A DNA stretch of 64,000 nucleotides, from the NCBI GenBank assembly GCA_000328965.1, contig KB205940.1:1008292-1072291 (forward strand), read 5' to 3'. Below are positions 34,775-46,330 of this stretch, one piece after another; the first letter of the stretch is position 1; the number at the start of each line of letters is the position of its first letter. The notes beneath the pieces were generated by a model, which was not told the origin of the DNA, ran no database searches, and saw only the letters and a program-made list of their open reading frames with translations. Origin of the DNA: Ascocoryne sarcoides NRRL 50072 (Eukaryota; Ascomycota; Leotiomycetes; Helotiales; Gelatinodiscaceae). The translations under genes and the position numbers were made by a program.

Positions 34775-37490
34775 TCAAAAGAACAGCAAGTCGTCATCTC
34801 TCCACCCCATCTCATTCAACACGCCATACACGCTTTTCTCTAAGCCCGCGGGTCCGCATATCAGCGCCAAGTCTCCCCTCTCACTACCACTCCACCTTCC
34901 TACCTCCTTCTCAAGTAACACCTTCCCAATCCTCATCCTAACCCCCACCCACCCCTCACTTTTCGGCCTCGTCAACGCAAAGACCAACCTACACCTCCCC
35001 TCCCTCCCCCTCACAAGCGCATCTATCTCCTCCCGACACAGGATATCCCCCTCCCCCCTATTCCCATCCAACACTAAACATCTCGTCCCATCCCCCTCAT
35101 CATCCATCACAGCCCTCAACACCTGAAAAATGGGCGTAATACCCGACCCCGCACAAATCATAACCAACCTCCTCACAAACCTCTTTTCCCCACCAATGAC
35201 ACACTCCCCCCTCCCGAGATACTCAAAATTCCCAAAAGGGCCCTTGAAATCGACAAAGCGGCCTAGGGAAAGGGCATCTAATGCCTGCGTCATCTTACCT
35301 GCAGGTACTCCCTCTGTTCCCCGATATATCTTCACCATGACGTCCAGTTTCCCTTTATCCGTACCTCTGCTAATGGGTGTATAGGCCCTGATGATCTTTT
35401 CTCCGGTTACTGGGTCGAGCAGGCGCATCATGACATGTTTTCCAATTGGTAATCCAATCATTTGATCCTTGTGCTCCAGGGAGAAAGTAAAGATGCGTGT
35501 ATCGGCCGAGACAGACCTTTTAGATGAGAGCAGGGCTTTTGTCCATGATTTGGTTTTGAGGAAGATGGGGCGGAGCTTGGTTGATTCTGGGGTGGTTGAA
35601 GAATTACGGTCTGCGAGAATGGACCGGGAGGCTTTGTCGAGAGAGCCTAAATGATAGGAGGGCATCATTACTTTTGCGGTTTCTGAGTCTGTTTTCCTTT
35701 AGCGAGGGGTGGATAGGGGTTTGAGGACACGAACGAATAGCAATGAACTCATCTGTAGCATCTTGCCCTGCTACACTGATGATACTAGTTGCACCCCCAG
35801 GATGCCCTTCTAAGAACGCACTCCCGTTATACACTTCCCCATTAACCACAAACCAAGGCTCGTTTTCACTGTCATGTTTTCTTAACTCATCAATTGTGAT
35901 ATATCGATCCAAACCATTTTTTATCATGTTAGTCTCCTGCTGCGCTTCCACCATTTCTTTCTCTTCTCCTTCAATCCTCTCCCCCCAGAACCCATTAGCG
36001 AGATTCCCACCTCGTGCTTTAACCTTCTCCATCCAACCCCCAGGTATCAGCGCCGGCTGTGTCGGATGTTCAAATCGCAGAGCCTCCCCTTCTTTTGTGA
36101 TGGTAACACGATACCAGGGGTTATTCATCATGCCCAAAACACTCCAATACATATCTCTCGGCTGCACATTCATGCTCTCGTCCATCGCTCTTATCATCAC
36201 ATCTGCACTCCCCTCTAAATCTTTAACTTGTAACTCTACGTCCCAAAAACACCAACAGAAGCTCGTTTCCCGCCACTCCATATCTAGTCTTCCTCCAAAG
36301 AGGATTTCACCTTCGGGCGCGGAGCGGTAGAGGTCTTCGTGATAGTAGATGTTGGCTAGAATCCAGGATTTGCCTTTATCGAGTGTGACCTCAACACGCG
36401 TAACTCGACGACCCCCTCCACCATAAGCATAGCCCCTTGCTGTGTACGTCTCTATTCCGTTGGCTAAAGATACTCTTTCATCGTGAGCAGGGTAGGCAAT
36501 TGCACTATTAGTGCTTAAATCATATATCGCGTATTGTTCATCTATCCACCATTTTGATTCACTAGCACTTTGCTCTGGACTCACCATCGTGGGGAGAACT
36601 TTATTGTCATATATGTGGTACCAGTTATCACTTGGTGCTGCAGTGACAATAACCCTTGTCAACCACTTGACACTTCGGCCGCCGATTTGTCCTGGCACAA
36701 CGACACGTAGTGGTTTTCCGTGATCGGGTCGGAGCATCTCTCCATTCATTTTGTGGGCGAGCATAATGCCTCTGTTGGGGTCAAGTACCCAGTTTAGCTT
36801 CACAGAAGTACCGTAGTAGCCATTTGGGAGCTTGTCCGCCCCTTCCATGCATACATATTTTGCTCCCCGTAGAGGCAAAGCTTTGTTGATTAATTCTGAT
36901 AGAGCAACACCCGTCCATAATGCAGTTGAGACACCAGCTGCCCCCCAAGAAAATCCATTCGATTTCCGGACTTGGTTCTGCTCTTTTCGTCGGTTGCCAG
37001 CACAGACGAGAGTAATTGGGACCGTGATTTGTTCATAGTCGGCAATGAGCTGTTTCAAGGTCATGGTAACGGGGTTTGCGACGAGACCTTCTACTGAAAA
37101 TTCCCAGTCTGGGATTGTGGCATTGTCAACTTGGGGGACGTGGCCATGATTCCGTACATAGAAAAGATTGGGCGATGTGAGGAACCCTTCATCGAAGAGG
37201 GTGCTTAGGGGGGCTTCGGTGTTGAAAGGATGGATACCAGTTAGTCGTATTAGGCGTGGATCTCGGGAAACGTGGTTGTCCGGGGTTTTCAGATCTTCTT
37301 TGAGAATTTCTGTTGGCGGTTTGCTTGGCGGAGGAAGAGGGTATAGTGGCTCGGGGGAGCTAAGTCTTCGTGATATCAAGGAAGTATTGTCCGTACGCTC
37401 ATCGTCATTGTCTCCGCTGCTGACTTCTGATTTTGGAGGGGATGGCGGTAATCTTTGGGAATTCGTTGTTCCGCTTCCTTGGAGAGCCAT
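34775..37490 (-). CDS. niaD: Nitrate reductase (NAD(P)H)
   Basis: Cytosolic molybdoflavoprotein reducing nitrate to nitrite, 889 aa. Minus-strand exons are 37490-35735 and 35688-34775, with a 46-nt intron. The molybdopterin domain has the metal-binding Cys163 in LVCAGNRRKEQN and GWAAxGV-like and GGRSVKWL stretches, followed by the dimerisation domain (WVLDPNRG, NNPWYRV). The cytochrome b5 domain has HPGG with His563, and His586, whose codon is split by the intron (DEFIAI-H-SETAKV). The FAD domain has GKHVMMRL and RAYTPIS. The NADH lobe has GSGITPIFQVLRA and CGPAGLEKSV, ending FF. Length is usual (about 870-900). Nitrite reductase and a nitrate transporter are not adjacent here. NIT4/NirA and GATA sites lie upstream. 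Confidence 0.96.
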
Positions 37491-37715
37491 TTCTAAACCA
37501 AAGTGGCTCTAAAATGCGCTTGATAGGCATTGACTTGTGCTCGGCTAAGTGCGAAATGTCTTTGTCTAAATCGATGTCGGGAGAGGTTCTCAATAGAAAG
37601 TACTGGAGGAAGGTGATGTCGACCTTGCTGGTGCGATTCAGTATCAGAAAAAGTTAAAGATATGACGGAATGTCTGATTGCATTTGTGACAAGTGCATAA
37701 GACATATGAGGGGAG

Positions 37716-37721
37716 AGATAG
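37716..37721. promoter_or_regulatory. AreA/NIT2 GATA site AGATAG
   Basis: Matches HGATAR, the nitrogen-repression GATA factor consensus, about 225 bp upstream of nitrate reductase. A further match (TTATCA, the reverse of TGATAA) lies at 38036-38041. Single GATA sites are common by chance, so support comes from the paired NIT4 sites nearby. Confidence 0.45.
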
Positions 37722-37851
37722 AGGCACCGGGTGAAGAAGGACACAAAACATAGCTTGTCCCACTCGTCGTCATGCTCCAATCCCTACTAATGCGGATACG
37801 CTCATGTTTACTAAAATAAGCCAGATGGGGTAAGAGAATACCATCCAAGAA

Positions 37852-37859
37852 CTCCGCGG
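37852..37859. promoter_or_regulatory. NIT4/NirA-type site CTCCGCGG (proximal)
   Basis: The octamer fits the NirA consensus CTCCGHGG, and with its next base gives the palindrome TCCGCGGA recognised by Neurospora NIT4. It lies about 360 bp upstream of the nitrate reductase start. Binding is inferred from the known pathway regulator. Confidence 0.7.
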
Positions 37860-37948
37860 AAGTGGTTGTATCTGCCAAGTGACACTTAAACGTGCGATAC
37901 TAAAATCTGCAGATTCGCCGACAGGCATGCTTTATTTAGGACAAATAC

Positions 37949-37956
37949 CTCCGCGG
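37949..37956. promoter_or_regulatory. NIT4/NirA-type site CTCCGCGG (distal)
   Basis: Second identical octamer, again extending to TCCGCGGA, 97 bp farther from the nitrate reductase start than the first. Two identical 8-bp matches in one promoter make chance unlikely. Confidence 0.7.
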
Positions 37957-38035
37957 ATCCAAGAAGACAGTTTTCAAGCAGAAATATCATGAGTTCACTG
38001 GCTTAACTGCTTGAAGTGACATGCTGCTGATTTTG

Positions 38036-38041
38036 TTATCA
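38036..38041. promoter_or_regulatory. AreA/NIT2 GATA site TTATCA (distal)
   Basis: Reverse complement is TGATAA, a full HGATAR match, about 545 bp upstream of nitrate reductase and beyond both NIT4-type palindromes. Confidence 0.4.
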
Positions 38042-39741
38042 GTAATGTTGGTGCCACTTGATTGGCTTCTGTCCTCACTCGAGCGGTTGTGAAGATCTCC
38101 GGCGATAAGCAGGGGCTAGCCAGGCAGGGCTTTTATCATGGTAACAATATTGAAAAATATAAAGGCGAAGCTATTCTCAAAGTTGTCCACGAGAATTCAA
38201 TCGGCCGAGGTTCCACGGGCAGTTTCATCCATTGCCGCAATAGACCCAAGCGAGTTCCTCTGCGGGGTTGTCTAGGAACAAACTGTTCATCGCTTGAAGG
38301 AGTCAACCATTTACGATTTAAACCCTAGGGAGTGTGTTGTGGGCCTTCATAATCAGATATATCTCATTTATACAACCCGCAGGAGTTTATAGCATCATCG
38401 GAACTTAAGGCCGAGCAAGCTTTTCCCTTAAATATAAGTTCTCCAGCTTTCAGACTTTTTGATATTGCCGTTATATGGAATGGGGAAAGCAATAACTTCC
38501 TGATGTTGTATCAAGCAATACTAGAGGCAAGTGTATAGCAAGATGACCACCTTCGCAAGACCTTTCCTCTTTAATCTCCCATCATAAACATATGTATGAT
38601 GTGGGCATTGTTTATGCTGGTCACAACTGAGTGCCGCCATTCAAGGAGTGCAAGACATATGTTGAAATTTTTGATGCTCGATTCGTCTGCGATGTTGCAA
38701 CCTATTCTAGTCATCGATATCTTATGTTTTCAAGTAAGGCATCATTGATTTTTCTTCACCATGCATTATAAGGATAGAGTTTTGTCACATCCCTTAAGTG
38801 GTTTCTCGCATGAAAAAAGGTAGAAGGTGGCATTTTGGATAGTTTAACTTGCCGTTAGCAAAATCGTTAATAATGTATAAGTATTATGTTAGTCGCCTGA
38901 TAAGAGAATGTATCAGCACTTTCACTGGAATAGACTGTCAAACGTTGGAATCGCAAATATTTGTTCCTTTGTACTCTGCATAACAATTGGGGGACTCACT
39001 TTTACCGCGAATGCAGACTCACTACTTAGTAGCAAACCCTGATACCAAAGGCTTTGTAGCTCCAAGTTGTGCTGCCGGGTCAATGTAGTTGGACCATCAA
39101 GCGGCTTGGCAAGTAGCCAGGGCTTTTATATAATGAAAAACCCGACAAACAAAAGTCAAGCAATCATGGTACCTGAGACCGAGATAAAGTTTATCAAGAT
39201 CGAGAGAAATGATCATCAGTGAGTAGCTTCCACCCTTGCTGCTCTTCAGAGGGGAAGGCCAGTAACCGAAACAAAGCAAATAGCCGGCAATTTCGTGAGG
39301 TAAGAAAAACAAGTGAATTGATTCACAGTTGAAGATATTCATCTCAACGATCTGTTTGGTGATTCAGAAGGCACCTGTATAAATGCTCTTGGGTCAAAGA
39401 TTTCTTTGCATCCGGTTAGTCATCCCGGGTAGCTGGCGCGCTAACGCGTGCTACTGTATCGATAGAAGAGAAGCTCAAGTTTGACATGGACAATTTCGGC
39501 CAGTTGAAGAAAACGATTCAACTTCCCCCACCACTTCCAGCTTCACTTGCCTCGTGTTTCGACATTCCTCTTTTGTCGCCTCTCCGCCTTTTCAGATGCA
39601 TTTCACTGCCTCTGCGAAATCCTATTTTCATTCCTCCTTCATGTTCCCTTAGAAGTCGCGAATGTGGGGGCACAAGGGTACAACGCACAAACCTCATCAA
39701 CACGAACATATCCGGTCTACGTAGGCTCAGATTGAGTCGTT

Positions 39742-42700
39742 ATGGATCGCAAGAGGAAGCGTAGGTCTTTGGGAACAGCTGGAATCCTTGGAGTTCTGAT
39801 ACTGACTCTGCAAAGGCGAATTGCGCGAACTCAACAACCGGGCCTGGGATGGCGAGAGAGGTCAGTACACCACCGTAGATGCTGGTATGTATGGAGGGGC
39901 AATGTCTTGACGTTTATTTCCAGGAATCTACGAAGTCAACAAGTCTCTCGACTCCTCCCTCAAGAAGAACACAGCCTTCATTAAACGATTGCGAACGGCA
40001 GTATCTGCTGCAACTCTCTCGACCTTTCTGCAAGATATTCGAACACTCAGTCTTCACAAGTACCTATCCGAAATTATATCGGCATGCTACGAAGGGCTCT
40101 GCAAGTTGAAATCGCCTGGGGAAATCGAAGCCGGCGTGGAAATCGTCAGCGCATTACATCAAAGATTCGGACCCGCGGAATTCACTGAATTTCTAGGATG
40201 GCTAGTGGGGAAGGGATTGGCTACTCCCGAAAGGTCTCTTCTCAAAACCCTTCCGGCTGAGGCGAGGGAAAAGGAAGAGAAAGAGCGCATAGTGCGCCAA
40301 AGAGTCCTCTTGAGAGTGGTGACAGAACTCTGGCTTGTTGGGGTTTTGAGGACTCTAGATGATGTCAGTCGCCCGGATGATGCCTCAAGAGGCAAGGACT
40401 CCTTGTCGGGAGCTGGAAAGATGTTAGACGTCAAGTCGAAGACAGGCCCTGGTAGCAAGGGAGGTGGAGCTGAACCGTTCCCCCTGGAAGTGCTGAAAGA
40501 TTTGCTCGGTCACGACAGAGAACATGCCAATCTGCCCTTGCTGGTCATATTTGTAAAGGCCTTTGGGTGGGATATTCTTGGTGTCAAGGAGGCTGGTTCT
40601 GATGGACGAAAGATTGTCGACGAAGAGGGCTCTATCAAATCTTCAAATGAAACAGCCGAAGGAGAGAGCGAGACCGCCGAGGAGCCACCTTGCGACGATC
40701 CACCTCTTGCGTCTACCGAACTCCAGGAACGCTTTCGCAACATATTGAAGCGATACTTCGAGGACGTAAAAGCCCATCTTGTTAAGGATCAGAAGGCTAT
40801 TGGCAAGCAAGCTCGCAAGGATGCAGAAGCCTATGTTAAATCTGGCCAAGTTTTTGAGGACAGACAGGCAAACTACGAAAAAGCTTTGAAGGCACAAGAA
40901 AGATTGGTAGCTAATGCCCAGGTACTTGCAGATGCCATCGGCGGAGAAATGCCAGATCTAAAAGATTCTGAAGATACATCAGCTGCTGGTAATGGAGGTA
41001 TTGGCCTTATCAAGACCGGCGAATACTTGCGTGCTGAGGGCGATGGAGCAGGCATCTGGGAGGATGACGAAGAGAGGAGATTCTACGAAAACCTCGTTGA
41101 TTTGAAAGGCAAAGTCCCAGGGATGCTCTTAGAGGACGCGAAGAAGAAGAAGCCGGAGAACGATGAGCAAGTGGGCAAGAAGATTGATCCCACCGATTCT
41201 ACTGCGAGCGATAGCACTACAGCAAGTACCAAGGAAGATGATTTATCTACCGCCATTACCAACAAGACTATCGGGGCCCAAGTTGATGCACTTCTCGCAC
41301 GTCTCCCGGACCTTACTAATAAGGAGTTGATCGATCAGGCTGCCATTGACTTCTGCTTTGTCAATTCTAAAGCGTCTCGAAATCGTCTAATCAAGGCAGT
41401 TCAAGATATTCCAAAGGGCCGCAGTGATCTCCTGCCCTCATACTCCCGACTTGTTGCAACTCTTGGCAGATATATGCCAGATGTGACCAAGGGACTGGTT
41501 GATTATCTCGATCAAGAATTTCGAAGTCTTCAAAGACGAAAGGAGAAGGAATTCTTGGGCCAAGCTCGTCTCGGAAACATTCGATATCTTGCAGAATTGA
41601 CTAAATTTGGGGTCGTCCCAGAGCATGTTATATTTCATTGCCTCAAGGTCAGCTTAGATGACTTTTCGCGGATGAATATCGAGATCATATGCAATCTTCT
41701 TGAGAACTGCGGTCGTTACTTGCTGCGCAACCCAGAAACCTCACCTCGTATGACGTCCTTCTTGGAAACTTTAAAGCGCAAGAAGGCAGTCCAACACATC
41801 GGCCAACAAGAGCGCATGCTCATCGAGAACGCCGTCTACTATGTTGATCCCCCTGTTCGGGCTGCCATCCAGCAAAAAGAGAGAACCCCCATCGATCTAT
41901 TCATCCGAAAGCTTGTCTACCTGGATATGAATAGCCGCAATCATATTAAAATTCTCAAACAAATCCGACGACTCCACTGGGAAGAGGCTGAGGTATGTCC
42001 CCCCGACTTCTATAAACATTACCAACTGACTCTTAAAGGTTGTCGCTATCCTTGAGAAAATCTTCTCAAAGCCTGGAAAAGTCAAATATGGCAATATCCA
42101 TCTGCTTGCATTTTTGGCAAGTTCACTGTGGCGTTATCACCAAGATTTTGTCATAACTGTTATTGACAATGTCCTGGAACACATCGTCCTAGGCCTTGAG
42201 CAGAACGACTTCAAGTATAATCAGCGGCGCATTGCTGAAGTCAAGTATCTAGGCGAGCTATACAACTACAAAATGGTCGAACACCCTGTGGTTTTCGATA
42301 CTCTCTATCGTATCATGTTGTTTGGTCATGGTGGGTGTCTCGAGTCTACTTCTTCCACGCAAGCTAACGCTAAATACAGGTGGCATTCCAATTCCAGGTC
42401 GTCTCAATTCATTTGATATGCCGGATGATTTCTTCCGTATTCGTCTTGCTGCGACATTGTTGGAGACGTGTGGCATGTTCTTCAACCGCGGCGCCTCTGG
42501 AAAGAAGCTTGACTATTTCCTCTCGTTCTTTCAAGTGAATATTATTCTCTAGTGTACATGGGACTTTGAAACTAATCATAAATAGTACTACATCTATACC
42601 AAAGATCCGCTTCCAATGGACATTGAGTTCATCGTTCAGGATGTCTTTTCGTTGACTAGGCCCCAATGGAAGCTTGCGTCCAATTGGGAGGAAGCTAGCC

Positions 42701-43859
42701 GCGCATTCCAGCTCGCCGTTGCTCAAGATCAGAAAACTTCTGGCGTCGAGAAGATAGTTGAGCCTGAAGAGCCGGATAGTGATAGCTCTTCTGATGACGA
42801 AGCTGGTGAAAACGATATTGAGAAAGATCCTGCAGAAGGAGATGACAATGAGGAATCTGAATCCGAGGATGAGACAGAGGTAAATTCCCATATCCTATCC
42901 CATATATCCTAGAGCTAGACACTGATTGCCGTAGGCCGCCACTGGTGAAAATCCCACTTCATCACTAAGTACAGATTCAGAGGAGGAAGCTATCATCGTT
43001 ACTCGAGAGGAAGAGGAAGTTGACCCTGAAGATGAGGCCGATTTTGAGCGTGAGTATGCGAAAATGATGGCTGAAAGTCTAGAATCTCGAAAACATGAGC
43101 GAAAGGCCACTTTCGACGTCCCTCTTCCTATGAAGCGCAAAGACATGAATACACCCACCGATGTGTGGAGTGAGGAGTCTTCCAACAAAGCTACTCCAGC
43201 AGGCACAATGGCTTTCTCACTTCTGACAAAGCGCGGCAATCGTCAACAGGTTAGTATTTGCATTCTCTTAGCAAGGATGCTTTTTCCTGACAATCAAACC
43301 AGACTCGCACTGTGGCATTGCCCTCCGACTCAACCTTTGCAGTTGCCATGAGAACACAGCAAGCCGCCGAGCGAGAGGAGCAACAAAGAATCAAGAATCT
43401 CGTCCTCAATTACGATCTGGGTGATGCCGAAGAACAAGATGGTAATTCGACCTACCCCCATTACCCCCTTACCCAAATATTTACAAGAAAAATATAGGAA
43501 CCGAGAAGGCCGCCGGAATGGGCTATGCCAAACCTGATAAGTCTGGCAATAACCGCAGTGGCCAGCGAGCTAGGAAGCTGCAACTTAGTGACGTCGACTG
43601 GTATGAGCCCAATAGAAACTTATCTCGCATTGTCAATCCCCCCAATCCAGAAGGTCTCAAAAAACTGTCTGTGAACGCAACCGTTCACGGACGTGGCCGT
43701 TCTGATATTTCAGCTCACGGCAGTGGTACTCCGTTTCCACGCGTTGAGCGGCCAGCAAGATCAACCCGCCAAGTTGGCAAACTGTCAAGGCGAGAGATTC
43801 TTGCAGAACATGCATCTCGCTTGGCCAAAAACAAGAACAAATCCAGGGATAATATTTAA
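39742..43859 (+). CDS. UPF2: Nonsense-mediated mRNA decay factor UPF2/Nmd2
   Basis: Core NMD adaptor linking UPF1 to UPF3 and the exon-junction complex, 1237 aa in nine exons: 39742-39760, 39816-39884, 39924-41992, 42039-42330, 42380-42534, 42586-42879, 42935-43249, 43303-43441, 43498-43859. The 19-nt first exon joins to give MDRKRKRELRELNNRAW, the usual UPF2 start. Three MIF4G-type helical domains are visible: about 40-330 (IYEVNKSLDSSLKKNTAFIK), about 470-665 (VDALLARLPDLTNKELID) and about 700-890 (GNIHLLAFLASSLWRYH, RLAATLLETCGMFF). A strongly acidic stretch (about 915-1000, DSDSSSDDEAGENDIEKD) precedes the UPF1-binding C-terminal region. All introns are GT-AG and phases agree. Confidence 0.95.
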
Positions 43860-45114
43860 CTCTGTCTACTCCTTTTGTACTTTTCATATTCAACACAGTT
43901 ACTAATAGTGATCCCACGTCTGTGGGAGATATAGGACATGATTAGGTATATTCTTGGTTTGTAGTCTGCATCTCAGTAGGCTACTGCTACTACAACTACT
44001 TCGTCTCTGCTCGTACATCGATACGATATCACCAAGTCGGGTCGATCGATACTCATACATACGTTACGTCGTCCAGCACGGCATCACATTATGAGGGGTA
44101 GACGGTGAGATAGGAATGAGCGCGGACCGAAAACGCAAACGGTAGGAGCAGAGCAAGCGACGGCGCTACGGCACTGTGGCGTACCACGATTGGGCATCCG
44201 GAATGTGTAGTAGGAGAGTGTTTGTTGTGTTGTTGTTGCTGCTTGGTAGATTAAACTGGGGAGCTCATGGGGCTGATGGCTGAGTTGGAGAGGGGAGCAG
44301 TATGCGAGTTAGATTGAGTTTGTATGACGATGGAGATGGATTGGTGGACTAAAACTTGAAATTTTCTTTTCTCTTTCACTGGATTGGCGAGTGGATGTGC
44401 TGCATTGAGCATGTCATATGCCGTGTAGTCTGGCCTGCTTTACTGAACAACAATACAGAGGCATGGATGCAGTTGCTACATCATATTCTTCTCTTCCGTA
44501 TACTTTGTGATATTATCGATCTGAAAATCTGGCTCCTTTTACAGGCTTTTTTATATAGGGGTTTGATTCCATAGGCTTTTTAAACAGTTGTGAAAAAAGC
44601 GCCAAAGAGGAGACTCTACATGTAACGACCGATTTCTAAGAGAGGCGATGGAAAACGAGAGCTAGTCAACATCTAAGCCTAGCCGGACTTATGATAACTC
44701 CTTGGACCTTGTAATTCTTAAAAGTGACTAGAACTTGACTCCTACTTCAAAATCTCACTGTCCGACGCCTCGTTCCTAGTTTCCTTGCCAACAAGCAAAA
44801 ATATAAATGACCTAAGAGCCTATATTATTACATAAATCATACTTCACACCAGCCCTTGAATAAACCTCCCAGTGATGATTTGAATGATTGGACAGCTCTG
44901 CATTAACCCAATGCTATGTGCTATATGGAAAGACCTAGAGAACCCCTTGCCATAACCGGGCAAGTTACTCCTTCCCACTCCTGACTTCCTGATGCCGTCT
45001 TATTGCCATGCCAGGCTCCCAATTTGTACCGACTGCCCATATATATGTGCCCTAACCTAGACGCCTTACATCTGCGCTGCACTCTACTTGCAAGAAACCA
45101 AAATAAATCACGTT
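43860..45114. other. Convergent spacer after UPF2
   Basis: About 1.25 kb of low-complexity, mostly AT-rich sequence between UPF2 and the convergent gene ending at 45115. Contains both 3' flanks; no gene recognised. Confidence 0.6.
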
Positions 45115-46330
45115 CTAATGATTTATCCCAGCCACCACATCATTCTCACTAACCACGCTTCCAACCTCTGTCCATGTTCCCGGAGTGCTGATTCCATCGC
45201 CATCCATGCTCATAATATCGGCGTCGCTTGTTGCTCCGCTTCTCGGCATCCAAACTTCTTCTGCGGCCGAACCAGCGATAGATCCAGAGTAGGTGGGTGT
45301 GGCAACTCCGCTTCCGGGGACAGAGACATCAGGGTCGCTGAAGGTAGGAGAGGCTGGGGCTTGAGGTTCTCGTGGCGTGGTATTCCCTGGGGTGACTGGA
45401 AGGGGAGCATAGAAACTGTTATTTGCATCATCGGCCCATGCGTGAATTGAGGCAAAAGCGTTCTCTGCTCTTGACGTAGCCATATTTGTGAAATTATTAC
45501 CTTCAGCAAGCATTGGCTCGTCCATAGTAGGATAGAATATTGGTGGATCGGGAATAGGATCAGGCGAGACGTCGATTAATGGCTCCGAGAGTGTTGCAGA
45601 GGTCTGGCGGGATTCTTGGCGGAGGGGTTCCTCGTTCGCAGAGTAAAGATCTGAGAAAGTCTCAAGTCTTTCATGTTGTTCGGGGGACATGAGACTTGCG
45701 TCTATGGCTTGTTGCTCCTCTAATTCAATTCCATGCTCATCGCTGAAAGGATTGGCATACGCCGATGCTCTGTTCAACCCTCGGAGGCCACGATTACGGA
45801 GCCCTTGCTCGGCTTCTTGGTTCACATCTGTGCCGGTGTTATACACATATGTGCCTCTCTCTGCGGTGTGATCTGGCTTCAGGAAATCATCGAAACTCGA
45901 TCCGCGGGCCTGATTCTCCGGCCGTTTTTCCAAATCTTTCTTCTCTCGCGCGATTTTCTCCAGGTGGATCGCATTCCAATACATCAACTCCTCCCTCTGA
46001 CGTCTCCTGGATTCCTCATCCGCATCGACCCCGACATCTGCGGTTCCCTGGCTCTGCATAAATCCTTCGGCATCTTCAGGTCTGTTGAATCGAGGTTGTC
46101 GGGCAGCGGGGTTGATTTCATCGCCCAAGGAGTGGAGGGCTATGGCTATTCGTCTTCGCACATCCTCTGCGAATTGTCTAGCTTGAGGGCTTTCGTAAAC
46201 AGCAATCGCAGCGGCCTTTGAAGGTAGTTAGTAAAGAGCAACGATGGAAGGATTCTGTTGGGACCGGGCTTACCACTGCGACAGAAACCACTATAATACC
46301 AGCTGAAATCACAGTTGGATGGTTAGGCAT
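45115..46330 (-). CDS. Conserved-looking hypothetical protein with one N-terminal membrane helix
   Basis: Family not recognised. Two minus-strand exons, 46330-46274 and 46215-45115, give 385 aa; the 58-nt intron has GTAAGC, a CTAAC branch site and CAAAG. Residues about 7-27 (ISAGIIVVSVAVAAAIAVY) form one membrane helix without an obvious cleavage site, so a signal anchor is likely. It is followed by ESPQARQFAEDVRRRIAIAL, a charged helix, then RRRQREELMYWNAIHLEKIA, another helical block around 105-125. The rest is acidic, Ser/Pro/Thr-rich and probably disordered (ATPTYSGSIAGSAAEEVW near the end). The join extends a clean frame and gives a sensible start, which supports expression. Function should not be guessed. 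Confidence 0.75.

Larger units (their letters stand above)
37491..39741. other. Spacer between nitrate reductase and UPF2
   Basis: About 2.25 kb between divergent genes. The first 560 bp next to nitrate reductase contain its likely control sites, listed separately. The middle, about 38060-39400, is AT-rich and empty of convincing frames. The last 250 bp lead into UPF2 and contain an upstream ATG at 39486. Confidence 0.6.
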
